Origin: Clostridia bacterium
Lineage (GTDB): Bacteria; Bacillota; Clostridia; Oscillospirales; Acutalibacteraceae
Reading direction: 5' to 3'
Assembly (NCBI GenBank): GCA_017431035.1
Contig: JAFRLW010000028.1
Span: 174,386 to 238,385, forward strand
DNA length: 64,000 nucleotides
Shown: one piece after another, positions 45,117-52,952 of the stretch
Layout of the letters: every line of letters starts with the position of its first letter
Position numbering within the stretch: the stretch's first letter is position 1
The notes under the pieces: generated by a model
Told to the model about the DNA's origin: nothing
The model's input: only the letters and a program-made list of their open reading frames with translations
The model's database searches: none
Translations under genes and position numbers: made by a program

Positions 45117-46007
45117 TTATATCTTAAAACCGTTTTCAATTAGTTTTTCTTTAAGGATCTGCTTTTTATTTTCATCCATACTTACAAGGGGCAAACGGCA
45201 GGGTCCTATGTTCATACCAAGCATATTCATAGCCTCTTTGACGGGTATGGGGTTTACATCCGAGAAAAGAGCGTTTATAAGTCCCGTAAACTTTATTTGC
45301 ATATCGGTCGCTTTTTGTTTGTCGCCGTGCAGATACTCAAAACACATATCGTGGGTCTCTTTAGGACAAATATTAGACAAAACCGAAATAACGCCCTTAC
45401 CGCCAAGCGACATAATGGGCACCGTTTGGTCGTCATTACCCGAAATGAAATCTAGTTTATCACGGCAAAGGTATATAGATTTTGCAATAGCGGATAAATC
45501 ACCGTTTGCCTCTTTTACCGCAACAATGTTTTTGTTTTCGGAAATTGCAAGATAGGTTTCAGGCGTTATACCTACTCCCGTTCTTGAGGGAACGTTATAT
45601 ACGATTATCGGTTTTGTAACCCTATCCGAAATATACTTATAATGGGCGACAAGTCCCTTTTGCGAGGTTTTGTTGTAATAAGGCGTCACCATAAGGAAAG
45701 CGTCGGCTCCTACCGCTGCGGCGTCGGCACAAAGTTCTACCGAGTAAACGGTATCATTACTGCCGGTGCCGGCAATAATCGGCACACGGTTTGCGGCGGC
45801 TTTTACGGCAACCTCTATAACCTTTACGTGTTCATCATACCTGAGCGTTGATTTTTCACCCGTTGTTCCGCAAATGACAAGGGCATCAATACTGCCTTTT
45901 ATTTGCTCGTCAACAAGACTGCTCAGTCTTTCAAAGTTTACACTTCCGTCACTGTTCATTGGTGTGACAAGCGCCGTTGCGGCACCCTCAAATATCTTTT
46001 GTTTCAC
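45117..46007 (-). CDS. dapA: 4-hydroxy-tetrahydrodipicolinate synthase
   Basis: 296 residues, GTG start with SD AAGGGGG. TIM-barrel lyase with CGTTGEKSTL, YNVPSRTGV (active-site Tyr) and IVAVKEANGD (Schiff-base Lys). Condenses pyruvate with aspartate semialdehyde, the first committed lysine step, using the product of asd encoded upstream (43-base gap). Confidence 0.97.
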   Translation of the reverse strand: MKQKIFEGAATALVTPMNSDGSVNFERLSSLVDEQIKGSIDALVICGTTGEKSTLRYDEHVKVIEVAVKAAANRVPIIAGTGSNDTVYSVELCADAAAVGADAFLMVTPYYNKTSQKGLVAHYKYISDRVTKPIIVYNVPSRTGVGITPETYLAISENKNIVAVKEANGDLSAIAKSIYLCRDKLDFISGNDDQTVPIMSLGGKGVISVLSNICPKETHDMCFEYLHGDKQKATDMQIKFTGLINALFSDVNPIPVKEAMNMLGMNIGPCRLPLVSMDENKKQILKEKLIENGFKI

Positions 46008-46050
46008 AAAAAGACCCCCTTAAAAGTGTAATGAAAATTATTTTAATAAA

Positions 46051-47133
46051 TTAGTCGAAATATCCTTTAGCCGCAAGCAGTTCAGCGAGCAATACAGCGC
46101 CGCCTGCCGCACCACGAAGGGTGTTGTGAGCGAGGCACACAAACTTATAGTCATACTGTGTATCTTCACGCAAACGGCCTATCGTAACCGCCATACCGCC
46201 CTCTAAATCACGGCAAAGTTTAACCTGAGGCATATCGTCCTCTTCATAATAGTTGAGATACTGTTTCGGAGCGTGAGGCAGGGAGAGTTCCTGCGGAACG
46301 CCGCTGTAGTTCTTCCAAATCTCTTTAATTTCCTCTTTAGTCGGCTTTCTATCAAAGGATACGAATACCGCCGCCAAATGTCCGTCTGAAACGGGAACAC
46401 GAATACATTGTGCGGTAAAGGAGGGCTTTTCGGCTAAAACGATTTTTCCGTCTTTAACCTTGCCCCAGATTTTGAGCGGTTCTTTCTCACTCTTTTCCTC
46501 TTCTCCGCCGATAAAGGGGATTACGTTATCTATCATTTCAGGCCATCTCTCAAAAGTTTTACCTGCGCCGGATATAGCCTGATAGGTGCAAACAAGCGCT
46601 TTATTAACGCCATATTTCTCATCAAGAACTTTAAGCGCCGGCAAATAGCCTTGTATTGAACAGTTTGATTTTACGGCAATAAAGCCTTTTTTGGTGCCGA
46701 GTCGTTTTTTCTGCGCCGCTATAACCTCCAAATGTTCGGGGTTAATCTCCGGAATAATCATCGGAACGTCCTCAGTAAAACGATGCGCCGAGTTGTTTGA
46801 AACAACGGGGCATTCTTTTTTTGCATACTTTTCTTCAAGAGCACGGATTTCGTCCTTTTTCATATTAACGGCACAGAATACAAAGTCAACTTTGCTTACT
46901 ATCTCGTCAATATCATTTTCGGCGTCAAGCACTATCATGTTTTCTAGTTCAGCCGGCATTTTATCTTTCATCGCCCAGCGAGCGCCGATAGCCTCTTTAT
47001 AGGTTTTTCCGGCACTTCTTCCGCTTGCCGCAAGGACCGCTATATTAAACCACGGATGGTCGTGTAAAAGAAGCGTAAAACGCTGTCCTACCATTCCCGT
47101 GGCGCCTATAATTCCCACATTGTACTTTTTCAT
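46051..47133 (-). CDS. asd: Aspartate-semialdehyde dehydrogenase, archaeal/fungal type
   Basis: 360 residues. NADP loop IIGATGMVGQRF, catalytic Cys in VKSNCSIQGYLP, and RVPVSDGHLAAVF. The length and words such as YQAISGAGKTFERWP place it in the archaeal/fungal-like branch rather than the usual Gram-negative one; this branch also occurs in Clostridia. It makes aspartate semialdehyde for lysine, threonine and methionine. First gene of the operon; SD CGGAGGG. No lysine riboswitch fits in the 125-base upstream gap. Confidence 0.95.
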   Translation of the reverse strand: MKKYNVGIIGATGMVGQRFTLLLHDHPWFNIAVLAASGRSAGKTYKEAIGARWAMKDKMPAELENMIVLDAENDIDEIVSKVDFVFCAVNMKKDEIRALEEKYAKKECPVVSNNSAHRFTEDVPMIIPEINPEHLEVIAAQKKRLGTKKGFIAVKSNCSIQGYLPALKVLDEKYGVNKALVCTYQAISGAGKTFERWPEMIDNVIPFIGGEEEKSEKEPLKIWGKVKDGKIVLAEKPSFTAQCIRVPVSDGHLAAVFVSFDRKPTKEEIKEIWKNYSGVPQELSLPHAPKQYLNYYEEDDMPQVKLCRDLEGGMAVTIGRLREDTQYDYKFVCLAHNTLRGAAGGAVLLAELLAAKGYFD

Positions 47134-47160
47134 TTTTATTTCCCTCCGAAAAAAATGTTG

Positions 47161-47189
47161 TTGAATAAATTATCAATTTATTCTATAAT
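47161..47189 (+). promoter_or_regulatory. Promoter of queA-tgt
   Basis: TTGAAT, 17 bases, TATAAT; transcribes right through the asd promoter region. Confidence 0.75.
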
Positions 47190-47202
47190 ATCTTTATTAT
47201 AA

Positions 47203-47231
47203 ATTATATAGTTTTAAAACTGTTTTGTCAA
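47203..47231 (-). promoter_or_regulatory. Promoter of asd operon
   Basis: Minus strand TTGACA, 17 bases, TATAAT; faces the queA promoter, predicted starts nearly coincide near 47196. Confidence 0.85.
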
Positions 47232-47258
47232 TTACCCGAAAGTGAGTTTTTACATAAA

Positions 47259-48281
47259 ATGAAAAAAAGCGACTTTTTTTATGATTTGCCCGAAAAACTA
47301 ATAGCCCAAACGCCCACAAAAGAGCGTGACAGGTCAAGACTTCTCGTTTTGTCAAAAGACACGGGAAAAATAGAAGATAAGTCTTTTTACAATATACTTG
47401 ACTACTTAAAGGCGGGCGACTGCCTTGTGCTTAATAACACCCGTGTTTTACCTGCAAGGCTCTACGGCAAAGCGGAAGATACCGGCGCCACGGTTGAGTT
47501 TGTACTCTTAAAGCAAAGAGGATTAAACCTTTGGGAAACAATAGCAGGTCCCGGCAAAAAAGCAAAACCGGGCAGAAGATTTGTTTTTTCACCCCTGCTT
47601 TCCGCTACGGTAACTAAGGTTTTAGAAGACGGCAACCGCATACTCCTTTTCGAGCCTAAAGGCGAGTTTTTCTCGGTGCTTGACAAGGTGGGACAAATGC
47701 CTCTTCCGCCTTATATAAAACAAAAGTGCGAGGATAAAGAGCGCTATCAAACGGTCTATTCAAAAGAACTCGGCTCAGCCGCCGCACCCACCGCAGGTCT
47801 GCATTTTACTAAAGAACTGTTAAAAAAGGCGGAAGAAAAGGGCGTTAAAATCGCCTATGTCACTTTGCATATCGGTCTTGGTACGTTCAGACCCGTAAAG
47901 GTTGATAATATCGAAGACCACCATATGCATACCGAGCATTACTACGTACCGAAAGAAACTGCCGATATTATAAACGAAACCAAAAAAAGCGGCGGCAGGG
48001 TTATTTGCGTCGGCACCACCGGTTGCAGAACGGTTGAAAGCGTGATGAGGGACTTTGGCGAAATGAGAGAGTGTTCGGGCGATACCGATATATTTATCTA
48101 CCCCGGCTTTGAGTTTAAGTGTATGGACGCTCTTATCACCAATTTTCACCTGCCCGAAAGCACACTTATTATGCTGGTTTCGGCTTTTGCAGGATACGAT
48201 AACACTATGAAAGCCTACGCCCACGCCGTAAAGGAAGAGTATAGATTTTTCTCATTTGGCGATGCCTGTTTCATATATTAA
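47259..48281 (+). CDS. queA: tRNA preQ1 ribosyltransferase-isomerase
   Basis: 340 residues, standard QueA length. Family words [38 protein letters not shown] and [21 protein letters not shown] are all present. It uses the ribosyl part of S-adenosylmethionine to turn preQ1 at tRNA position 34 into epoxyqueuosine. Tgt, which inserts preQ1, follows 10 bases downstream. The spacing from the promoter is about 60 bases. Confidence 0.97.
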   Translation: MKKSDFFYDLPEKLIAQTPTKERDRSRLLVLSKDTGKIEDKSFYNILDYLKAGDCLVLNNTRVLPARLYGKAEDTGATVEFVLLKQRGLNLWETIAGPGKKAKPGRRFVFSPLLSATVTKVLEDGNRILLFEPKGEFFSVLDKVGQMPLPPYIKQKCEDKERYQTVYSKELGSAAAPTAGLHFTKELLKKAEEKGVKIAYVTLHIGLGTFRPVKVDNIEDHHMHTEHYYVPKETADIINETKKSGGRVICVGTTGCRTVESVMRDFGEMRECSGDTDIFIYPGFEFKCMDALITNFHLPESTLIMLVSAFAGYDNTMKAYAHAVKEEYRFFSFGDACFIY

Positions 48282-48291
48282 GGAGATAACA

Positions 48292-49422
48292 ATGTACGAA
48301 CTGATAAAAAAAGAGAACAGCGCCAGAAGAGGCCGTTTTGTAACCAACAAAGGTGTTATAGAAACCCCCGCTTTTATGAACGTTGCCACCGCAGGTGCGA
48401 TAAAAGGCGGCGTGAGTGCAAAAGACCTTAAAGAACTCGGTTGCCAGGTTATGCTCTCTAACACCTATCACCTGCATATAAGACCGGGCGACGAGGTTAT
48501 AAAGTCCTGCGGCGGACTGCACAAGTTTTCCACCTGGGACGGACCTATTCTCACCGACAGCGGCGGTTTTCAGGTTTTCTCCCTCGCTAAGAAAAAAGAT
48601 ATCACCGACGAGGGCGTTGTTTTTCATAGCCACGTTGACGGCAGACGTATTTTTATGGGTCCTGAAGAGAGTATGACCATACAGTCTAACCTCGGCTCTA
48701 CTATCGCTATGGCGTTTGACGAGTGCGTTGAAAACCCCGCAGAATATTCTTATTCGGCAAAGTCGCTTAAAAGAACTACCGCCTGGCTTAAACGTTCAAA
48801 AGCAAAACTGGCGGAACTAAACAAAAGAGAAGATACTGTAAATCCACAGCAAATGCTTTTCGGCATAAATCAGGGTTGTACCTTTAACGATCTCAGAATA
48901 GAGCATATGAAAGAAATAGCCGATCTTGATCTTGACGGCTACGCCATAGGCGGACTTGCCGTAGGGGAGCCGGCTGAGGTTATGTATGACGTGATAGAAC
49001 ACGTAGAGCCATTTATGCCGGCAGATAAAATCCGCTATCTTATGGGGGTGGGAACACCGGTCAACATACTGAACGCCGTCGAGTGTGGAGTTGACCTTTT
49101 TGACTGCGTAATGCCCTCACGCAACGCAAGACACGGACATCTTTTCACCTCAAAGGGAATAATAAATATAAACAACAATAAGTATGAGTACGATATGACC
49201 CCTATTGATGAAAACTGCTCATGCCCCGTTTGCAAACGTTATTCAAAAGCGTATATAAGGCACCTGCTTAAAGCGGGAGAAATGCTCTCAGGCAGACTTC
49301 TTGTAGCGCATAACCTTTGGTTTTACAATCATTTTATGGAAGATATCAGAAATGCGCTTGACGAAAATCGCTTTGACGCTTTCAAAAAAGAAAAGGAAGA
49401 AATACTCGGCAGAAGATTATAA
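48292..49422 (+). CDS. tgt: tRNA-guanine transglycosylase
   Basis: 376 residues from the ATG with SD AAGGAG; an ATG at 48256 lies inside queA. Active-site aspartates in LTDSGGFQVFSL and CGVDLFDCVMPSRNARHG, and the zinc site CSCPVCKRYSKAYIRHL. It exchanges guanine 34 for preQ1 in tRNAs with GUN anticodons, such as the tRNA-Asp at 63888. Confidence 0.97.
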   Translation: MYELIKKENSARRGRFVTNKGVIETPAFMNVATAGAIKGGVSAKDLKELGCQVMLSNTYHLHIRPGDEVIKSCGGLHKFSTWDGPILTDSGGFQVFSLAKKKDITDEGVVFHSHVDGRRIFMGPEESMTIQSNLGSTIAMAFDECVENPAEYSYSAKSLKRTTAWLKRSKAKLAELNKREDTVNPQQMLFGINQGCTFNDLRIEHMKEIADLDLDGYAIGGLAVGEPAEVMYDVIEHVEPFMPADKIRYLMGVGTPVNILNAVECGVDLFDCVMPSRNARHGHLFTSKGIININNNKYEYDMTPIDENCSCPVCKRYSKAYIRHLLKAGEMLSGRLLVAHNLWFYNHFMEDIRNALDENRFDAFKKEKEEILGRRL

Positions 49423-49434
49423 ACTAACTTTTTC

Positions 49435-49463
49435 TTGCAATTAAAGGGTTTATCCTATATAAT
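49435..49463 (+). promoter_or_regulatory. Promoter of yajC
   Basis: TTGCAA, 17 bases, TATAAT, with SD CGGAGG before the ATG at 49502. Confidence 0.8.
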
Positions 49464-49501
49464 ACTATTTGATATAAAACAAAGTTTCGGAGGTTATAAA
49501 A

Positions 49502-49912
49502 ATGAACTTTATCCCTAATCTTTTAGCCGCAAGCACCGCTTCATCCGGCGTTTCGGGCAGTCCTGTTATCTGGATTATATATTTTGTTGTTATCGGTGCG
49601 GTTATGTATTTTATGCTTATCCGCCCTCAAAGAAAGCGTACAAAAGAAGAAAAGCAACTTCGTGAGTCGCTTCAGGTAGGCGATGAAATAGTATCTATCG
49701 GCGGTATCTACGGCAGGATAATTTCCTTAAAGGAAGAAACTGTTGTTATAGAGTCAAAGAGCGACCACTCAAAACTCACTATAGCCCGCTGGGCAATACA
49801 AACAAACCTCACAAAACACGAGGAACAAAAGAACGATAAGAAAGCCGTAACTCCAAAAGAGAAAAAGAGCGCTAAAAATAGCGAAGAAAAAGTTGAAGGA
49901 AAACTCAACTAA
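49502..49912 (+). CDS. yajC: Preprotein translocase accessory subunit YajC
   Basis: 136 residues. One N-terminal membrane helix (about 20-40) followed by MLIRPQRKRTKEEKQL and VGDEIVSIGGIYGRIISLKEE, the conserved YajC core, then a Lys-rich tail longer than usual. Works with SecDF at the Sec channel, although secDF is not here. The tgt-yajC order is widespread in bacteria. Confidence 0.95.
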   Translation: MNFIPNLLAASTASSGVSGSPVIWIIYFVVIGAVMYFMLIRPQRKRTKEEKQLRESLQVGDEIVSIGGIYGRIISLKEETVVIESKSDHSKLTIARWAIQTNLTKHEEQKNDKKAVTPKEKKSAKNSEEKVEGKLN

Positions 49913-49927
49913 TCGGTAATAAATAAA

Positions 49928-49963
49928 CTCCCCTCCTGCGTAGAATATAGCAGGAGGGGTTTT
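49928..49963 (+). terminator. Terminator overlapping next gene's ribosome site
   Basis: Perfect stem CCCCTCCTGC/GCAGGAGGGG, then TTTTTT and the ATG at 49966. The 3' arm is also the SD (AGGAGG) of the next gene. Confidence 0.85.
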
Positions 49964-49965
49964 TT

Positions 49966-50349
49966 ATGTCAGACTTCTTAAAATATAAATGGGGAAATAT
50001 CGCCCTTGGGATTTTACTTCTTGTACTGTTTTATATTTTATCGGCATTTATCTTTGCCGCCGTATTTTATTTTTCAAAGGCGAGTAGAGATTATATACCG
50101 TTTTTTTCTAATTTAGGTCTTGCTGTTTCCTCTTTTTTATCGGTTTTCCTTATCACAAGGAAAAAGGGAGATAAAGGACTTCTTACAGGTATTATTATAG
50201 GCGGTATAACCTTTATTTTGCTGTTTTTAATATCCCTTTTTACAAAAGGGGGCGTCACATTTAATACACTTTTCCGCTTTTTGTTTATTATGCTTCCTGC
50301 TGCCATCGGCGGAATTATGGGGGTAAACAAAACAAATAAGATAATGTAA
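49966..50349 (+). CDS. TIGR04086-like small membrane protein
   Basis: 127 residues, four membrane helices filling most of the chain, with GIIIGGITFILLFLIS and MLPAAIGGIMGVNK near the end, as in TIGR04086 proteins that usually follow yajC in Clostridia. Function unknown. Its only ribosome site lies in the 3' arm of the yajC terminator. Confidence 0.75.
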   Translation: MSDFLKYKWGNIALGILLLVLFYILSAFIFAAVFYFSKASRDYIPFFSNLGLAVSSFLSVFLITRKKGDKGLLTGIIIGGITFILLFLISLFTKGGVTFNTLFRFLFIMLPAAIGGIMGVNKTNKIM

Positions 50350-50355
50350 AACCTA

Positions 50356-50385
50356 TTGACACTGTTTATATACTTATGATATAAT
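50356..50385 (+). promoter_or_regulatory. Promoter of YczE-like gene
   Basis: TTGACA, 18 bases, TATAAT. Confidence 0.8.
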
Positions 50386-50399
50386 AACTCGACAAATCA

Positions 50400-50465
50400 G
50401 TATGGATTTTTCGGGGTAATAATGCTCATTTTTCGCCATACACCTATTAGGTGTATGGTTTTTTT
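50400..50465 (+). promoter_or_regulatory. Transcription attenuator leader
   Basis: A perfect terminator CCATACACC/GGTGTATGG (50436-50458) plus seven Ts stands between promoter and gene. GTATGG at 50400-50405 can instead pair with CCATAC at 50436-50441 and break it. The ligand or trigger is unknown. Confidence 0.6.
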
Positions 50466-50478
50466 AATGGAGATAAAT

Positions 50479-51204
50479 ATGGAAAACGAAATGATAAACA
50501 CAAACAAACAAAAGAATAAAAAAATCACTCTTTCATCCGAAGCGGTATATGCAGTCGGCATAATACTTTTATCACTTGCGGTGGCAATTCTTACCTCTGC
50601 GGATTTCGGCGTGTCCCAGGTGGTAGCACCCGCTTATCTTCTGAGCCTGAAACTTGATTTTTTAACCTTCGGTCAGGCGGAATATATTGTTCAGGCGGGC
50701 GTTTTTCTTTTGCTTTGTTTTGTGCTTAAAAGGTTCAAAATCGTATATCTTCAATCCTTTGTGACCTGCCTTATTTACGGCGCCGTTTTGGACTTGTGGC
50801 GAAAACTTCCCTGCTTTGACCCGTCTGTTACACCGCCGGGCAGTATGGCTTTGTGGCTTAGAATAGTAATGTTTGTGTTTGGCGCATTGTTAACTTCGTT
50901 TTCGGTGGCACTCTTTTTTAAGACCTATTTATATCCCCAGGTGTACGATATGTTTGTAAAAGCGGTGTCTGTTAAATATAATATTAAACTATCCGTATTC
51001 AAAACAATTGTTGACGTTACAATGTTTATATCAAGCATAATAATGACCTATTGTTTCTTTGGAAAGATTATCGGAATCGGATTTGGTACACTTATAATGG
51101 CATTTATTAACGGCTTTATTATAGGGTTGTTTTCAAAATTGCTTGACCGCCATTTTGATTTTAAGCCGACTTTTGAAAACTTTGCAAAACATTTTGAAAT
51201 GTAA
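50479..51204 (+). CDS. YczE/YitT-like (DUF6198-type) membrane protein
   Basis: 241 residues from the ATG with SD GGAG six bases upstream; the ATG at 50422 lies in the leader. Five to six helices; sequence such as LTSADFGVSQVVAPAYLLS, FLTFGQAEYIVQ and GIGFGTLIMAFINGFIIG resembles YczE/DUF6198 membrane proteins of unknown substrate. Expression appears gated by the leader terminator. Confidence 0.7.
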   Translation: MENEMINTNKQKNKKITLSSEAVYAVGIILLSLAVAILTSADFGVSQVVAPAYLLSLKLDFLTFGQAEYIVQAGVFLLLCFVLKRFKIVYLQSFVTCLIYGAVLDLWRKLPCFDPSVTPPGSMALWLRIVMFVFGALLTSFSVALFFKTYLYPQVYDMFVKAVSVKYNIKLSVFKTIVDVTMFISSIIMTYCFFGKIIGIGFGTLIMAFINGFIIGLFSKLLDRHFDFKPTFENFAKHFEM

Positions 51205-51233
51205 AAGAACCGCTTTTAGCGGTTCTTTTTTTT
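51203..51233. terminator. Bidirectional terminator between convergent genes
   Basis: Stem AAGAACCGCT/AGCGGTTCTT with loop of 3, T-run of 6+; overlaps the stops of both genes. Confidence 0.88.
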
Positions 51234-52263
51234 AGAAACATTTTTCTTTTCTGCCTTTTTTACAATGCTCTATATTTCCGCAACGGTAGCAAAGTTCATT
51301 TTGAAGGGCCCCGTCGCCCTCAAAAAACGAGCGGATGTTTTGTATAGTCACTTCGGCGATATTACTTAACGCTTCGCTTGTCAAAAACGCTTGGTGTGAG
51401 GTGACTATAACGTTTGGCATAGAGATAAGTCTTGCCAAAACGTCATCGTCAAGAATATGCCCCGATTTATCCTCAAAGAATATATCCGCCTCTTCCTCAT
51501 AAACGTCAAGACAGGCGGCGCCTACTTTCCTCTCTTTAATAGCCTCAAGCAACGCCTCGGCATCTATCAGTCCTCCACGGGAGGTGTTTATAATGGAAAC
51601 GCCTTTTTTCATTTTGTCGGTACTATCACGGTTTATGATATGCCGTGTTTCGTTTGTAAGCGGACAATGCAGAGAAATAATATCGCTTTGTTTGAACAAT
51701 TCATCAAGCGAAACGTATTCTATTCCTAAGTCTTTATCCGGATACATATCATACCCCAAAACACGCATTGAAAAGCCTTTGCATATATTTGCAAAAATCT
51801 TGCCTATTTTTCCCGTACCTATTACGCCTACCGTCTTGCCGTGAAGGTCAAATCCCGTAAGCCCCGAAAGAGAAAAATTGAACTCTTTTGTTCTGTTGTA
51901 CGCTTTGTGAATACGGCGGTTAGAAGTCAGCATCATTGCAGCGGCGTGTTCCGCAACGGCATAGGGCGAGTAGGCGGGAACGTGGCAAACGTGCACCTTA
52001 TTAAAGGCGTGTTTAACGTCAACGTTGTTATACCCTGCGCACCTGAGGGCTATCAGTTTTATACCCTCGCTATATAGTTTATCAATAACTTCGGCGTTTG
52101 CGTCGTCGTTCACAAAAATGCAAACGGCGTCATAACCTGCCGCTAAAGATACGGTGTCAAGAGATAGTTTCGTATCAAAAAACTTGAAATCCATATCAGA
52201 GGGCTTTTGGTTTAGAAAAGCCTCTTTATCATACGGTTTTGTATCAAAAAACGCTATCTTCAT
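51232..52263 (-). CDS. D-lactate dehydrogenase-like 2-hydroxyacid dehydrogenase
   Basis: 343 residues. NAD loop VGVIGTGKIGKIF, catalytic Arg in IINTSRGGLID, Glu in LDVYEEEADIF and His in VTSHQAFLT, as in fermentative D-lactate dehydrogenases (LdhA). Unusually it ends with a cysteine-rich tail (CYRCGNIEHCKKGRKEKCF). SD AGGAG. Likely reduces pyruvate to D-lactate to recycle NADH. Confidence 0.9.
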   Translation of the reverse strand: MKIAFFDTKPYDKEAFLNQKPSDMDFKFFDTKLSLDTVSLAAGYDAVCIFVNDDANAEVIDKLYSEGIKLIALRCAGYNNVDVKHAFNKVHVCHVPAYSPYAVAEHAAAMMLTSNRRIHKAYNRTKEFNFSLSGLTGFDLHGKTVGVIGTGKIGKIFANICKGFSMRVLGYDMYPDKDLGIEYVSLDELFKQSDIISLHCPLTNETRHIINRDSTDKMKKGVSIINTSRGGLIDAEALLEAIKERKVGAACLDVYEEEADIFFEDKSGHILDDDVLARLISMPNVIVTSHQAFLTSEALSNIAEVTIQNIRSFFEGDGALQNELCYRCGNIEHCKKGRKEKCF

Positions 52264-52274
52264 ATTTTCTCCTG

Positions 52275-52823
52275 TTATTTAGTGAGGTTTTCAATAAGAG
52301 TGCTGAATATCTCGCCCGAGTTTTGCAAAAAGTTTTCCTTTATATGCTCGGCGCCCGACTCGTCCGGCAAAAGCATTTTAACGGCGAAAAACGGCGCTTT
52401 GCCGTCTAAAGCAGTGCAGGAAATATAACTTTTTCCGTTCTCTCTCGTAATCTCAAAAACAGTATCTTTTGCATTTTTATACTTTGTCAGCATTTTAAGG
52501 GTCAGGTCGTAAGCCCTGTTTTTTACCGTGACAGAAAGGGTGCTTCCGAGTGTCGCCGCTATCTCTTCTCCGGCAGGTGTAACGATATAGGCGTCGTCTT
52601 CAGCGTCCGCCACCTTTATTTGTCCGTTTTTTTCAAGACTCGCAATAGCGTCACTTACCTCAAATCCGTTTGCCATACCGTTTGTGTGCAGTAAATTGAC
52701 AAGACTGTTTGCCGGTATCGGCTCGCCTATTGCCGAGAGTATATAGCATATAAGCACCTTTATATCGGCTGTATTATATAGTCCACCGTGAAGAACGCCG
52801 GCGGAAAAAGCATCGTTTTCCAT
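52275..52823 (-). CDS. DUF4364 family protein
   Basis: 182 residues. N-terminal winged-helix-like half (NTADIKVLICYILSAI, IASLEKNGQIKV, YIVTPAGEEIAATL) and an alpha/beta C-terminal half, typical of DUF4364 proteins in Clostridia. Probably a transcriptional regulator; target unknown. 11 bases upstream of ldh on the same strand, with its own promoter, so it may control it. Confidence 0.85.
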   Translation of the reverse strand: MENDAFSAGVLHGGLYNTADIKVLICYILSAIGEPIPANSLVNLLHTNGMANGFEVSDAIASLEKNGQIKVADAEDDAYIVTPAGEEIAATLGSTLSVTVKNRAYDLTLKMLTKYKNAKDTVFEITRENGKSYISCTALDGKAPFFAVKMLLPDESGAEHIKENFLQNSGEIFSTLIENLTK

Positions 52824-52851
52824 AATTTAACTCCTTATGATTTATGCTTTT

Positions 52852-52880
52852 ATTATACTATAGTATTTACATTCTTTCAA
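52852..52880 (-). promoter_or_regulatory. Promoter of DUF4364-ldh operon
   Basis: Minus strand TTGAAA, 17 bases, TATAAT. Confidence 0.8.
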
Positions 52881-52897
52881 GCAAGTTTGCTTTTTTG

Positions 52898-52926
52898 TTG
52901 TAAAAAAATAAACTTTATGATAGAAT
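52898..52926 (+). promoter_or_regulatory. Promoter of PBP1A gene
   Basis: TTGTAA, 17 bases, TAGAAT; divergent from the DUF4364 promoter. Confidence 0.6.
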
Positions 52927-52952
52927 TATAAAAAAATAAGGGGAGGTATTAT

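Noticed and set aside
47134-47258. Lysine riboswitch upstream of asd
   Set aside because: The gap is 125 bases and is taken up by two promoters; no room for the roughly 170-base aptamer.
50392-50465. PreQ1 riboswitch, suggested by the nearby queA-tgt genes
   Set aside because: The leader lacks the preQ1-I core and A-rich pairing tail, and the regulated gene is a YczE-like protein, not a queuosine gene.
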